In this document: piece after piece, positions 1 through 8,576 of the stretch
How positions within the stretch are numbered: the first letter of the stretch is position 1
Layout of the letters: each line of letters begins with the position of its first letter
From: Treponema sp.
GTDB taxonomy: Bacteria > Spirochaetota > Spirochaetia > Treponematales > Treponemataceae
NCBI GenBank assembly: GCA_024690865.1
Contig: JAILON010000089.1
Location: 1 to 64,000, forward strand
Reading direction: 5' to 3'
Length of the DNA: 64,000 nt
Position numbers and translations under genes: made by a program
The notes under the pieces: model-generated
Told to the model about the DNA's origin: nothing
Databases searched by the model: none
The model's input: the letters and a program-made list of their open reading frames with translations, nothing else

Positions 1-1
1 C

Positions 2-225
2 AACATCGTTCCTGGAAGCAGCAGCTCCGCGCTGAACAACGGTGGGGCCAACATCGTTCCTGGAAGCAGCAGCTCCGCGCTGAACAACGGCGGTGCCAAC
101 GTCGTTCCTGGAAGCAGCAGCTCCGCGCTGAACAACGGCGGTGCCAACGTCGTTCCTGGAAGCAGCAGTTCCTCGCTGAACAACGGCGGTTCCAACAGCG
201 TTCCTGGAAGTAGCAGTTCTGTAAT
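2..225 (+). repeat. 48-bp coding tandem repeat, about 4.5 copies
   Basis: AACATCGTTCCTGGAAGCAGCAGCTCCGCGCTGAACAACGGCGGTGCC repeated with few changes. Confidence 0.9.
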
Positions 226-247
226 CAACTGCACCTGCTGCCAGTAA
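2..247 (+). CDS. C-terminal part of a low-complexity protein made of 16-aa repeats (NIVPGSSSSALNNGGA), ending SSVINCTCCQ; 5' end outside window
   Basis: Open frame from base 2 to TAA at 245-247; 48-nt repeats in frame; followed by a hairpin terminator. Confidence 0.75.
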   Translation, partial: NIVPGSSSSALNNGGANIVPGSSSSALNNGGANVVPGSSSSALNNGGANVVPGSSSSSLNNGGSNSVPGSSSSVINCTCCQ

Positions 248-265
248 GCCGTATAGTGCGTGATG

Positions 266-292
266 CAAGGGGGAGCGCTGCTCCCCCTTTTC
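266..292 (+). terminator. Rho-independent terminator
   Basis: AAGGGGGAGC-GCT-GCTCCCCCTTTT. Confidence 0.8.
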
Positions 293-385
293 TATTGCTT
301 TTTTCCAGTTCTGCATATATAATTTTTTTATTGATTTGTTGATGCTGTCATCGGCGCCACTATTTGATGAAAAGGAGGAGGAGCA

Positions 386-1513
386 ATGAAAGCGAAGTAT
401 TTTTTTGCCGTGCTTGTTGCGGCCGTGTCGGTTTACTTTGCCGCTTCTGAAAACGTGACCCTCATCGACTGTACGGGAGCCAAGGTCACGGTGGACCTGC
501 CGTCCGAGGTTGTAAAGATTATAAACGACAACTACGCCACCGTACAGAATGAACTTGTTGCCAACAATGTTTCGGCCGAAACCATACGGGACGTCTCTTC
601 CCGGGTTAACACTGCCTACGGCAAGCTTTCCGACTACGGGCTGAAGTCCCTTGCGCCTATAACGGACGCCCAGGATGCCTTGAACGAGCTGTGCGGTTCT
701 GTCGTGGATGTTGTTCCCGATTCCCAGATGCAGCAGAACGTCTGGGCCAAGGCCTGGATGGGCAAGGGCTTCCATATAGGCGGTGGCGTCAATGCGGGAA
801 TCTCCTTCATGAACATCAATAGCCTGCTGGATGCCGCCAACAGCTTGGGTATGGATACGAAAGGAATTCCCGGTTCCATCCCGTTCCCGACCGCGACCGC
901 CGACATCCGCGTCGCCATGCCCTTCTTCCCGATAGACATAGGGGCAACCATGTCCCTGTTTGACACGAGAAAAATATCCGGCAGTTCTGACATATTCGAC
1001 AAGTTTGCACTGGATTTCTTCAATTTTGGCTTTGACGTGCGCTATCCGATTATAAAGCGCGGCCCGCTCAATTCCGTCCTGTCCTTGGGCGGCGGCTACT
1101 ACTATTCAAAGGGTGGAGTTTCCATAACGGATGATGATGCTTCCGCATCCCTCAAATACAAGTCCTCGACCTTCAAGATCGACGCCCAGTATTCCTTGAA
1201 GCTTGCCGTCCTCGTTCCCTTCGTGGGGGCCAGGCTCGCCTTTACCCAGTCCAGTTCCGACTGGGAAATCGATATGGACTGGAAGGACATCTATTCCGGC
1301 GAGTCCAGCTACATCGCCATGGCCCAGGACTGGGGGGTCCTGCCGACCAAATTTTCCGGTGGTGCAAAGAGCAGCTTTACGGAAGGCATACGGCCCCAGC
1401 TGTACGGCGGTATCGGTCTGGACATCCTGTGTTTTGACTTGACGGCAAGCGCCTGCTTTGATATAACCTCGCGGATTCCGTCCGTGGCCTTCAGTGCGCG
1501 GATTTCCTTCTGA
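386..1513 (+). CDS. Signal-peptide-bearing outer-membrane-type hypothetical protein
   Basis: AGGAGGAG RBS, N-terminal signal sequence, alternating beta-strand-like C-terminus ending in F. Confidence 0.7.
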   Translation: MKAKYFFAVLVAAVSVYFAASENVTLIDCTGAKVTVDLPSEVVKIINDNYATVQNELVANNVSAETIRDVSSRVNTAYGKLSDYGLKSLAPITDAQDALNELCGSVVDVVPDSQMQQNVWAKAWMGKGFHIGGGVNAGISFMNINSLLDAANSLGMDTKGIPGSIPFPTATADIRVAMPFFPIDIGATMSLFDTRKISGSSDIFDKFALDFFNFGFDVRYPIIKRGPLNSVLSLGGGYYYSKGGVSITDDDASASLKYKSSTFKIDAQYSLKLAVLVPFVGARLAFTQSSSDWEIDMDWKDIYSGESSYIAMAQDWGVLPTKFSGGAKSSFTEGIRPQLYGGIGLDILCFDLTASACFDITSRIPSVAFSARISF

Positions 1514-1532
1514 CCTCGTGTTTTTTTGATGA

Positions 1533-1576
1533 AAAAGGGCGGATGCGAGCCTTGCCTTGCATCCGCCCTTTATGCT
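1533..1576 (+). terminator. Hairpin terminator
   Basis: AAAGGGCGGATGCGAG...CTTGCATCCGCCCTTT. Confidence 0.8.
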
Positions 1577-1590
1577 ATACTTAAAAGACT

Positions 1591-2400
1591 GTGGACAACG
1601 AGAAGATAAAGGATATGCTGCTGGACATACAGGACTCCAAACTGGAGTTTTCCGTGGTGCAGTCCGGCAAGGAAAGCAAGAGGGTGAACGGCCTGTACAA
1701 GCCGGATACCCGCGAAATCCTCCTGCACAACAAGAATTTTAAGACCGACAACCAGTTGGTGTACACCGCTGTCCACGAATATGTCCATCACCTCGTTTTT
1801 GAAGAGCAGATTGCCCAGAATGGAGGCAGGGAGCCTCCCCACCAGGCCCGGAGCCATACCCGCTACTTCTGGGCGAAGTTCAATGCCCTGCTTGAAATTG
1901 CCGAACAAAAGGGCTACTACAGGATGCAGCTTTCCGATTCCCCGGAGCTGGAGGCCCTGACCAAGGAAATCAGAGAGAAGTACATAGCCCCGAACGGCCA
2001 TCTGATGATTGAATTCGGAAGGGCGCTCGTACGTGCGCAGGGCCTGTGCGAACAGGCGAACATCCGCTACGAGGACTACATAGACCGCGTCCTGCAGTTG
2101 CCCCGCACTGCCGCCAGGTCGATGCAGCAGGTCAGCGTGCTTCCCGATGCCGATGCGGACATGGGTTTTGAAAACATGAAGATTGTCGCGGGGACCCGCA
2201 AGGCCGACGAGCGTGCCAAAGTTACGGAGGCAATCAAGGCGGGGAAGAGCCCTGATTCTGTCATAGCGATGATGAAGAAAAAGTCGAGCGAAGTTGATCC
2301 AAAAGTCAAACTGGAAAAGGAGCGGGACCGTCTGACCAGGACGATCAGCGAACTTACAGCACGTCTTGAATATGTGGAGGAAAGTCTTGCGAGTTTATAA
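1591..2400 (+). CDS. SprT-like/metallopeptidase-like hypothetical protein (HEYVHH motif)
   Basis: HExxH-like motif in TAVHEYVHHLVFEEQ; coiled-coil C-terminus. Confidence 0.55.
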   Translation: MDNEKIKDMLLDIQDSKLEFSVVQSGKESKRVNGLYKPDTREILLHNKNFKTDNQLVYTAVHEYVHHLVFEEQIAQNGGREPPHQARSHTRYFWAKFNALLEIAEQKGYYRMQLSDSPELEALTKEIREKYIAPNGHLMIEFGRALVRAQGLCEQANIRYEDYIDRVLQLPRTAARSMQQVSVLPDADADMGFENMKIVAGTRKADERAKVTEAIKAGKSPDSVIAMMKKKSSEVDPKVKLEKERDRLTRTISELTARLEYVEESLASL

Positions 2401-3364
2401 TGCCGTTTCGTGTGCAGCACTGTGTTTATTGGTCGCGACCGCCGGAGTTGCGGACGACTCGCTGTGGAATATGTCCATGCCGACCATAGAGTCTCCTTCG
2501 TTGGGAACGGGTTTTTATACGCCGTCGGTGGGTCCCAGTCCCTTCATGTCCGGAAGGAGCAGCGGGGACAGTCCCGTGGGCGGAAGCGGCAGTTCCAGCA
2601 GTTCCAAGTCCGCCGGCCAGGCGCCGTCGCAGGCCTCTGAGACGGTGGCCGCCGTTTCCAGCCTTCCCCGGACATTCCGCAACAGCATTTCGGCCCGCGA
2701 TATGGAGGACATGGATTCCCTTGGGCTTCTGGGCGGACTTTCGGGAATACTTTCGGAAGGATATGGCTCTTCCCTGTATTCGCGCACTTCCTCGGCGGCC
2801 ACGGCGCTGGAACGGACGGAAGAGACGAACCGCCTTTTGAACCGCGTCCTTGAAAAGATGGAGGAGCTGAAGGAGAAGGGCGAGGCTTCCCGGCCCGCCT
2901 CCAGTTCCGCTCCCATGGCGACGCTGGTTTCGGATGAGGCGGACACTGCCTCCTCCCCGTCGGGAAATGGAACTGCCCCTTCTACGGTGCGGAACCGGTC
3001 CAGGATCCTGCGCTTTGCGGTGAACGGATACAATATCCTCCGTACCTGCCGGACGGTCTACATCTCCGATGTGCAGGACGATGGGACTTTCCTTGTGACG
3101 GGCGACAGGCGCTATATGAGCGACGGCCAGACGAGGAGCGAAACCTTCCACATTCTGTTCAGGACGAAGCTGGATGCTTCGGCATTGCGCGAGTACGATG
3201 CCGCCACCGCGGTGACCCAGGACAGCTACAATCCCAATTCCTTCGTCTATCAGCTTTCCAAGCGGAGCAACATGATGGCTTCCCGCACGGGCAATTTGGT
3301 TTCGATGCGGACGGAAGATCCCGACTGGAGGCTGGAGCTTTTGATCGACCTTGGTGAGAGGTAG
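2366..3364 (+). CDS. Ser-rich exported hypothetical protein
   Basis: Signal-like N-terminus; overlaps upstream gene 3' end; same strand operon. Confidence 0.65.
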   Translation: MNMWRKVLRVYNAVSCAALCLLVATAGVADDSLWNMSMPTIESPSLGTGFYTPSVGPSPFMSGRSSGDSPVGGSGSSSSSKSAGQAPSQASETVAAVSSLPRTFRNSISARDMEDMDSLGLLGGLSGILSEGYGSSLYSRTSSAATALERTEETNRLLNRVLEKMEELKEKGEASRPASSSAPMATLVSDEADTASSPSGNGTAPSTVRNRSRILRFAVNGYNILRTCRTVYISDVQDDGTFLVTGDRRYMSDGQTRSETFHILFRTKLDASALREYDAATAVTQDSYNPNSFVYQLSKRSNMMASRTGNLVSMRTEDPDWRLELLIDLGER

Positions 3365-3369
3365 CCGGG

Positions 3370-4074
3370 GTGGAGGACAGGCTTTCTTCCGGACTGGAAA
3401 AACTGGGCCTTGCCGCCAGTGAACGGCAGCTTGCCCAGTTGCGCCAGTACGCCCGCATGGTCTTGGAATTCAACAAGGGATACAACTTGATGAAGGCCAA
3501 AGACGAGGACGAGATGGTCGTGAACCACCTGTTGGACAGCCTTGCCGCCCTGGGACACATCCGGGGCCTTGCGGATGGCCTTCCTTTATCACCTTCCCAG
3601 TCTCAGGGCCGTGCGGACTCGATTCCCGCCGCTACGGCGTCCATTGCCGACATTGGCAGCGGGGGTGGTTGCCCCGGGATTCCGCTTGCCATCATGCTTG
3701 ACGGCTACGGCTTCACGCTGGTGGAGCGGATGGAAAAGCGGGTGTTGTTTCTGGAAGACGTCCGCAGGCAGCTGGACTTGCAGAACGTCAGTATACTGCC
3801 CGTGCAGGCAGAGAAAGTTCCCCCCGAAAGTTTTGCCGTTACCGTTTTCCGCGCCTTCCATCCCTTTGACCGCAAGACCACACGGACGCTCCTTTCCCTT
3901 ACGAAGGAGGGGGGCTTCATAGCCGCCTACAAGGCCCGGTCCGAAAAGATTGCCGCCGAAATGGAGTCCGTGAAAGATTTGATTCCATCCTACCAGAAGA
4001 TATCCCTTTCTGTTCCATTCCTTGAAGACCACGAGCGCAACCTTGTGGTGCTGCAGAAGCTGCCGAAAAAATAG
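3370..4074 (+). CDS. rsmG: 16S rRNA (guanine-N7) methyltransferase RsmG (GidB)
   Basis: YNLMKAKDEDEMVVNHLLDSL and ADIGSGGGCPGIPLAIM motifs. Confidence 0.9.
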   Translation: MEDRLSSGLEKLGLAASERQLAQLRQYARMVLEFNKGYNLMKAKDEDEMVVNHLLDSLAALGHIRGLADGLPLSPSQSQGRADSIPAATASIADIGSGGGCPGIPLAIMLDGYGFTLVERMEKRVLFLEDVRRQLDLQNVSILPVQAEKVPPESFAVTVFRAFHPFDRKTTRTLLSLTKEGGFIAAYKARSEKIAAEMESVKDLIPSYQKISLSVPFLEDHERNLVVLQKLPKK

Positions 4075-4174
4075 CCGGCGAGAGGGATGTGCAGGCGGCT
4101 GTCCCTTTTGAAATGCCTGTTTGAATTTTGGATATCTGCCGAAAATGAGGGTAACGAAAAAGGTTGTATAACGT

Positions 4175-5794
4175 ATGCCCAAAAAAAAGAATCAACAGGT
4201 CAATCAGCTGGAAACCGTAGGAGTGGATGACGTGCTCAATTTAACTTCTGTCAACGAGTCCTTCAATATGGACGAGCTTGACAACTGGACGACGACTGTC
4301 GGTTTGGTACAATCCATAGTGAAATTTGTAGAAAACGAAATACCCTCATGCTCGGTTCACCTGTTTTTTCATTCTGCGGAATTCCATGAGTACCGGGAAA
4401 TAGACAGGGAGGGGATAACCTCTTTCTCTGACGATTCCATCTTCATCGGCTGCCTTTCCATGGTGACTGAGCTTATCCCGTTGGAAAAGATGTTCCTGGA
4501 CTTCCAGATTGACGACCCCATGATAAACGAGGTCATGCGGGCCCTTTACAACGGCCGCTACCTGGTTCCGATTGTCCACGGCTTTGAGATGATTTCCTTC
4601 CTGCTCATCTGCGCCAAGGATCCGGCCCAGGAAGAGATCTTGACTGACGAAAACAAGGACATGCTGAACCGCCTGTCCACCAAGATCCAGATAAACCTCT
4701 ATGCGGCTTCGGTGGCAACGCGGGGACAGAAGGAGCTGCTGAGGATAGCCGAATATCCGTTCATCCTCCAGAAGCACGAGGATTTGAACGCCGTCAATAC
4801 GAGCCTGTTCAACGACATCAAGAAGGAAATTTCGTTCAACAAGGGCGTGGCCTACCGCTACATCGATGCGGCCCACAGCCTTTCTCCCTTTGCCTACTAT
4901 AAGGTTGACGAGGACAAGGTCCCCAACCTGCGCGTGGGGGAGGGCATTTCCGGCCAGGTCTTCCAGACTTGGAAGCCGATTTTCGTTCCCGACCGGAAGG
5001 GGCATCCTGCCTATTCCCTGATGAAGGAGGAATCCTTCTTGGACGATTCCATCATCAGCGTTCCCTTCGGCACCAACCAGGAGCGGCTGGGGGTCATCAC
5101 GATTTCACGGCGCAAGAGCAGCAACAAGGAGTCCTTCAGCCTGGAGCACCAGTACATGATGCAGATAGCCTCCTCGTTCTTTGCGGTGGAGACGATCAAC
5201 CGCAAGCTGTACCAGCAGCTGGAAAACAACGAGATGCGCTTCGTCAAGGGGCTTACCCATACCCTTGAGGAGAAGGACAAGTACACGCAGGGACATTCCG
5301 ATCGGGTTGCCAAGTACAGCGTTGCGATCGGTAAGCGGATGGGCTACGACCCCACCCGGCTCAAGCTGCTCAACTACGGAGCGCAGCTGCACGACATTGG
5401 CAAGATAGGAATTTCCGACGACATCATCAACAAGCCCGACAAGCTGTCCGACGAGGAGTTCAAGACCATAAAGAACCACACGGACTTGGGCTACAATATA
5501 CTTGCCGCCAATCCGTATTTTGACAAGGTGAAGGAATTCGTCCTGTACCACCATGAGACTTTGGACGGGAAGGGCTATCACCACATTATGGGCGACAAGA
5601 TACCTGAGGAGGCGATGGTCATAAGCTGCGCCGACATCTACGACGCGCTGACTTCCGACCGCTCCTACCGCAAGGCCCTTGAACGCAAGCAGGCCCTGCA
5701 GATTCTTGCGACGAACATCGGCACGCACTTTACGCAGGAAATCTACGACGCCTTTGTCCAGTACCTGAAGGATGATGCTCCGACCGAGGCGTAG
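4175..5794 (+). CDS. GAF-like plus HD-GYP domain protein (putative c-di-GMP phosphodiesterase)
   Basis: YTQGHSDRVAKYS...LHDIGKIGI...HHETLDGKGYH. Confidence 0.85.
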   Translation: MPKKKNQQVNQLETVGVDDVLNLTSVNESFNMDELDNWTTTVGLVQSIVKFVENEIPSCSVHLFFHSAEFHEYREIDREGITSFSDDSIFIGCLSMVTELIPLEKMFLDFQIDDPMINEVMRALYNGRYLVPIVHGFEMISFLLICAKDPAQEEILTDENKDMLNRLSTKIQINLYAASVATRGQKELLRIAEYPFILQKHEDLNAVNTSLFNDIKKEISFNKGVAYRYIDAAHSLSPFAYYKVDEDKVPNLRVGEGISGQVFQTWKPIFVPDRKGHPAYSLMKEESFLDDSIISVPFGTNQERLGVITISRRKSSNKESFSLEHQYMMQIASSFFAVETINRKLYQQLENNEMRFVKGLTHTLEEKDKYTQGHSDRVAKYSVAIGKRMGYDPTRLKLLNYGAQLHDIGKIGISDDIINKPDKLSDEEFKTIKNHTDLGYNILAANPYFDKVKEFVLYHHETLDGKGYHHIMGDKIPEEAMVISCADIYDALTSDRSYRKALERKQALQILATNIGTHFTQEIYDAFVQYLKDDAPTEA

Positions 5795-5935
5795 CCCTTG
5801 AGGCTACGCCTCGGTCAATGAGCCCCCAAGACCCTTGCGGGACTTGGGGGCTCACGGTATAGGGCTTCTACACAAGGTCCTGTCGGGGACTTTGCACCTC
5901 GCGGGTAGCCCTTGAGGCTACGCCTCGGTCGGAGC
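5780..5935. repeat. Two copies of a palindromic GTAGCCCTTGAGGCTACGCCTCGGTC element flanking another hairpin (GAGCCCCCAAG...CTTGGGGGCTC)
   Basis: 26-nt repeat at about 5791-5816 and 5909-5934, each with GTAGCC/GGCTAC stem. Confidence 0.75.
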
Positions 5936-5960
5936 ACTTCCGTAGGGGTGCTGCCGCGGT

Positions 5961-6413
5961 TTAATAGCGCGAGTTGAGCAGGATTTTCTTGTGGGTGGCG
6001 TTTTTTACGAGGCGGAAGAGGATGTGGTTTAGGCAGATGATGAGCAGCATCCAGAGTATGTAGAAAAAAATGCACATGGGCAGGAAGAATACGCTGTCGC
6101 CCGGCATGAAGCCCCCCGTCAGCTTCAGGTAGACTATGAGCATGATGATGGGAATCAGGAATATCTCCAGCAGCCAGACGATCTTGCCCCGTTTGGTCAG
6201 CAGGTAGTCCAGTACCATCCGCTTGCCGTCTACGGAGAAGTAGCCCGTCACCAGCATTCCTATACAGCTTATGGGCTTGAGCGTGAACATGCTGGAAAAG
6301 AAGATACCCGTGCACAGCTTGCCGTCCGCAATCTTTTTCAGCCTGCCCACCACTTCTTCGGGGCTCTGGGGAAAAATCTCATATTCCTCGTGTTCGACCG
6401 GAAAGAACGTCAT
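5961..6413 (-). CDS. Small multi-pass membrane hypothetical protein
   Basis: Hydrophobic segments; overlaps the GtrA-like gene start by 4 nt. Confidence 0.6.
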   Translation of the reverse strand: MTFFPVEHEEYEIFPQSPEEVVGRLKKIADGKLCTGIFFSSMFTLKPISCIGMLVTGYFSVDGKRMVLDYLLTKRGKIVWLLEIFLIPIIMLIVYLKLTGGFMPGDSVFFLPMCIFFYILWMLLIICLNHILFRLVKNATHKKILLNSRY

Positions 6414-7000
6414 GCAGCCCCTTCCGCCTTCTTAAACACGAAGAGCTTGCTGATGACATAGTTCAGCACGATAATGACGAATTGGGCAAAGAGCTTGGCG
6501 ATGAGGTCCCACGATCCCCTGGTGAACACCGGCACGGTGGCGGGAATCCCCTCTCCGTCAGGCCCCGCGATAAGAATCTCTTTCAGAGGGGAGTAGGGGA
6601 GCAGGTCGTTGTAAATGCGGTCTCCCAGCCAGGTGATGAATACGAATACGATGGCCTCCTCCACGATGAGAGTGAAGACCCGTCCTCCAAAGAAAGCCGC
6701 CAGTTCCTTGACGAGGCCGGACGTGTTTTTGGTCTGCGACTGGAACACCCAGGTCTTGTTTGTGAAATACTGGAAAAGGACGCAGATTACCCAGCAGACT
6801 GCGGTTGCGAGTCCTTCCTGCATCCCCAGCTTGGTATGGGTCAGGAAGAAGAGCAGCATGTTCAGGAAAAATGCCAGTCCCCCGAAGAAGAGGTAGAGCA
6901 GGACTTCCCGGTGCTTGTCAAAGAAAGGCTGGAAAATCCGCAGGACGGGCAGCCCCATCAGCTTGTCGAATATGTCCTTCTTGTGTTCTGTCTCTGTCAT
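6410..7000 (-). CDS. GtrA-like family membrane protein
   Basis: YLFFGGLAFFLNMLLFFLTH...FQYFTNKTWVF typical of GtrA family. Confidence 0.75.
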   Translation of the reverse strand: MTETEHKKDIFDKLMGLPVLRIFQPFFDKHREVLLYLFFGGLAFFLNMLLFFLTHTKLGMQEGLATAVCWVICVLFQYFTNKTWVFQSQTKNTSGLVKELAAFFGGRVFTLIVEEAIVFVFITWLGDRIYNDLLPYSPLKEILIAGPDGEGIPATVPVFTRGSWDLIAKLFAQFVIIVLNYVISKLFVFKKAEGAA

Positions 7001-7062
7001 ACCGTGTTATATCCTTCTATATCTTTCCATTATAATTGAATTTGCCCATAAAAGTCTATATA

Positions 7063-8286
7063 ATGAGTGGCATGGACACTTTGGATATACTCAGGCAGTT
7101 AGCCATAATCATCATATTCGCGAAGCTCTTCGGCCTTGTCGCCCGCAAGCTCCACGCCCCCCAGGTCGCGGGGGAAATCATCGCGGGGCTGGCCATAGGG
7201 CCAAGCCTGCTTGGCTGGGTGCAAAGCTCCGCCTTCCTTTCGGGCATGTCGGAAATCGGCGTCATCATGCTGATGTTCAATGCGGGCCTTGGAACCAACA
7301 TCAAGGACCTCAAGAAGTCCGGCGTCAAGGCGACCATCATCGCCTGCGTGGGGGTGGCCGTTCCCCTTGTGGCGGGAACCTTCCTCTTCATGTTCTTCTA
7401 CGGCTTTGACCAGCCGGGAACGGAGGAGTTCTACCGTGCCCTCTACATCGGCACGATCCTGACCGCGACTTCCGTCAGCATCACCGTCCAGACCCTCAAG
7501 GAGCTGGGCAAGCTGCAGAACTTCATCGGCACGACGGTGATGAGCGCGGCCATCATCGACGACGTCATCGGAATCATCGTCGTCACCCTCGTCATCGGCT
7601 TCAAGGATCCTTCCGCCGGGGTCGGCAAGGTAATCGTGCAGACCCTGCTTTTCTTCGCCTTCGCCCTCGTGTTCGGGGTTGCCTTTCACAAGGTCTTCAA
7701 GCTCTTTGAGAAGCGATACGTCCACACGCGGCGGATTCCCATCGTGGGACTGGCCCTCGCGTTCAGCCTGTCCTACATCGCCCAGCGCTTTTTCAGCGTC
7801 GCCGACATCACCGGGGCCTACATCGCCGGGGTCATCCTCTGCTCGACGAAAGATTCCAGCTACATCGCCCGCAAGATGGACATCAACTCCTACATGCTCT
7901 TCGGGCCTATCTTCTTTGCCTCGATCGGCTTGCAGACGAACATAAGGACGGTGGACTCGTCCGTCATCCTCTTCTCGCTTGCCTTCGTCGTCGTCGGCAT
8001 GCTGTCCAAGGTCATCGGCTGCGGGGGCATCTCGCGGCTTCTGGGATTCAACACGCTGGACAGCCTCAAAATCGGCTGCGGCATGATGACCCGCGGCGAG
8101 GTCGCCCTTATCGTCGCCCAGCGGGGGCTTGCGGCGGGACTTCTGGAGCACTCCTTCTTCACTGCGGTCATCCTGCTGATTATCGTCAGCTCCATCCTGA
8201 CCCCGGTCATCCTGAAGGCCGTCTACGCGTTGGACAAGGAAGCCCCGTCGGGCGGACCTGTTCCTGCTGGGGCGTTGCAAGCCTAG
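7063..8286 (+). CDS. Cation:proton antiporter (CPA2/Kef-type Na+/H+ exchanger)
   Basis: KLHAPQVAGEIIAGLAIGPSLLG, about 12 TM segments; ORF opens at 7036 but ATG at 7063 is a likely start. Confidence 0.85.
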   Translation: MSGMDTLDILRQLAIIIIFAKLFGLVARKLHAPQVAGEIIAGLAIGPSLLGWVQSSAFLSGMSEIGVIMLMFNAGLGTNIKDLKKSGVKATIIACVGVAVPLVAGTFLFMFFYGFDQPGTEEFYRALYIGTILTATSVSITVQTLKELGKLQNFIGTTVMSAAIIDDVIGIIVVTLVIGFKDPSAGVGKVIVQTLLFFAFALVFGVAFHKVFKLFEKRYVHTRRIPIVGLALAFSLSYIAQRFFSVADITGAYIAGVILCSTKDSSYIARKMDINSYMLFGPIFFASIGLQTNIRTVDSSVILFSLAFVVVGMLSKVIGCGGISRLLGFNTLDSLKIGCGMMTRGEVALIVAQRGLAAGLLEHSFFTAVILLIIVSSILTPVILKAVYALDKEAPSGGPVPAGALQA

Positions 8287-8318
8287 CGGCATTTGTCCGG
8301 AAGACTTGCTCCGGAATG

Positions 8319-8494
8319 CTACAAGGCTTGTAGAAGAATGTTGCAAAGCTTGTACAAGAATGTTGCAAGGCTTGTACAAGAGTGTTGCAAGGCTTGTAGA
8401 AGAATGTTGCAAAGCTTGTGCAAGAATGTTGCAAGGCTTGTACAAGAATGTTGCAAAGCTTATACAAGAATGCTGTAAGGCTTACGCCCACGAC
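8319..8494. repeat. 22-bp tandem array, 8 units (TTGCAAAGCTTGTACAAGAATG)
   Basis: Unit starts at 8319, 8341, 8363, 8385, 8407, 8429, 8451, 8473; exact 22-nt period. Confidence 0.9.
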
Positions 8495-8533
8495 GCTACG
8501 CACCTGCTGGCGTCGTGTGTCGTAAGCCTTGCA
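8476..8533. other. Long hairpin: GTAAGGCTTACG..CACGACGC...GCGTCGTG..CGTAAGCCTTGC
   Basis: Nested inverted repeats directly downstream of the 22-bp array. Confidence 0.75.
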
Positions 8534-8576
8534 CGTGAAAGTAATAAAGTAATAAAGTACAGAGAGGGAACATTGC

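Noticed and set aside
7099-8445. 448-aa minus-strand ORF including repeat-encoded LQHSSTSLATLLYKPCNI
   Set aside because: Asp/Arg-rich shadow of the antiporter; repeat translation is a by-product of the 22-bp array
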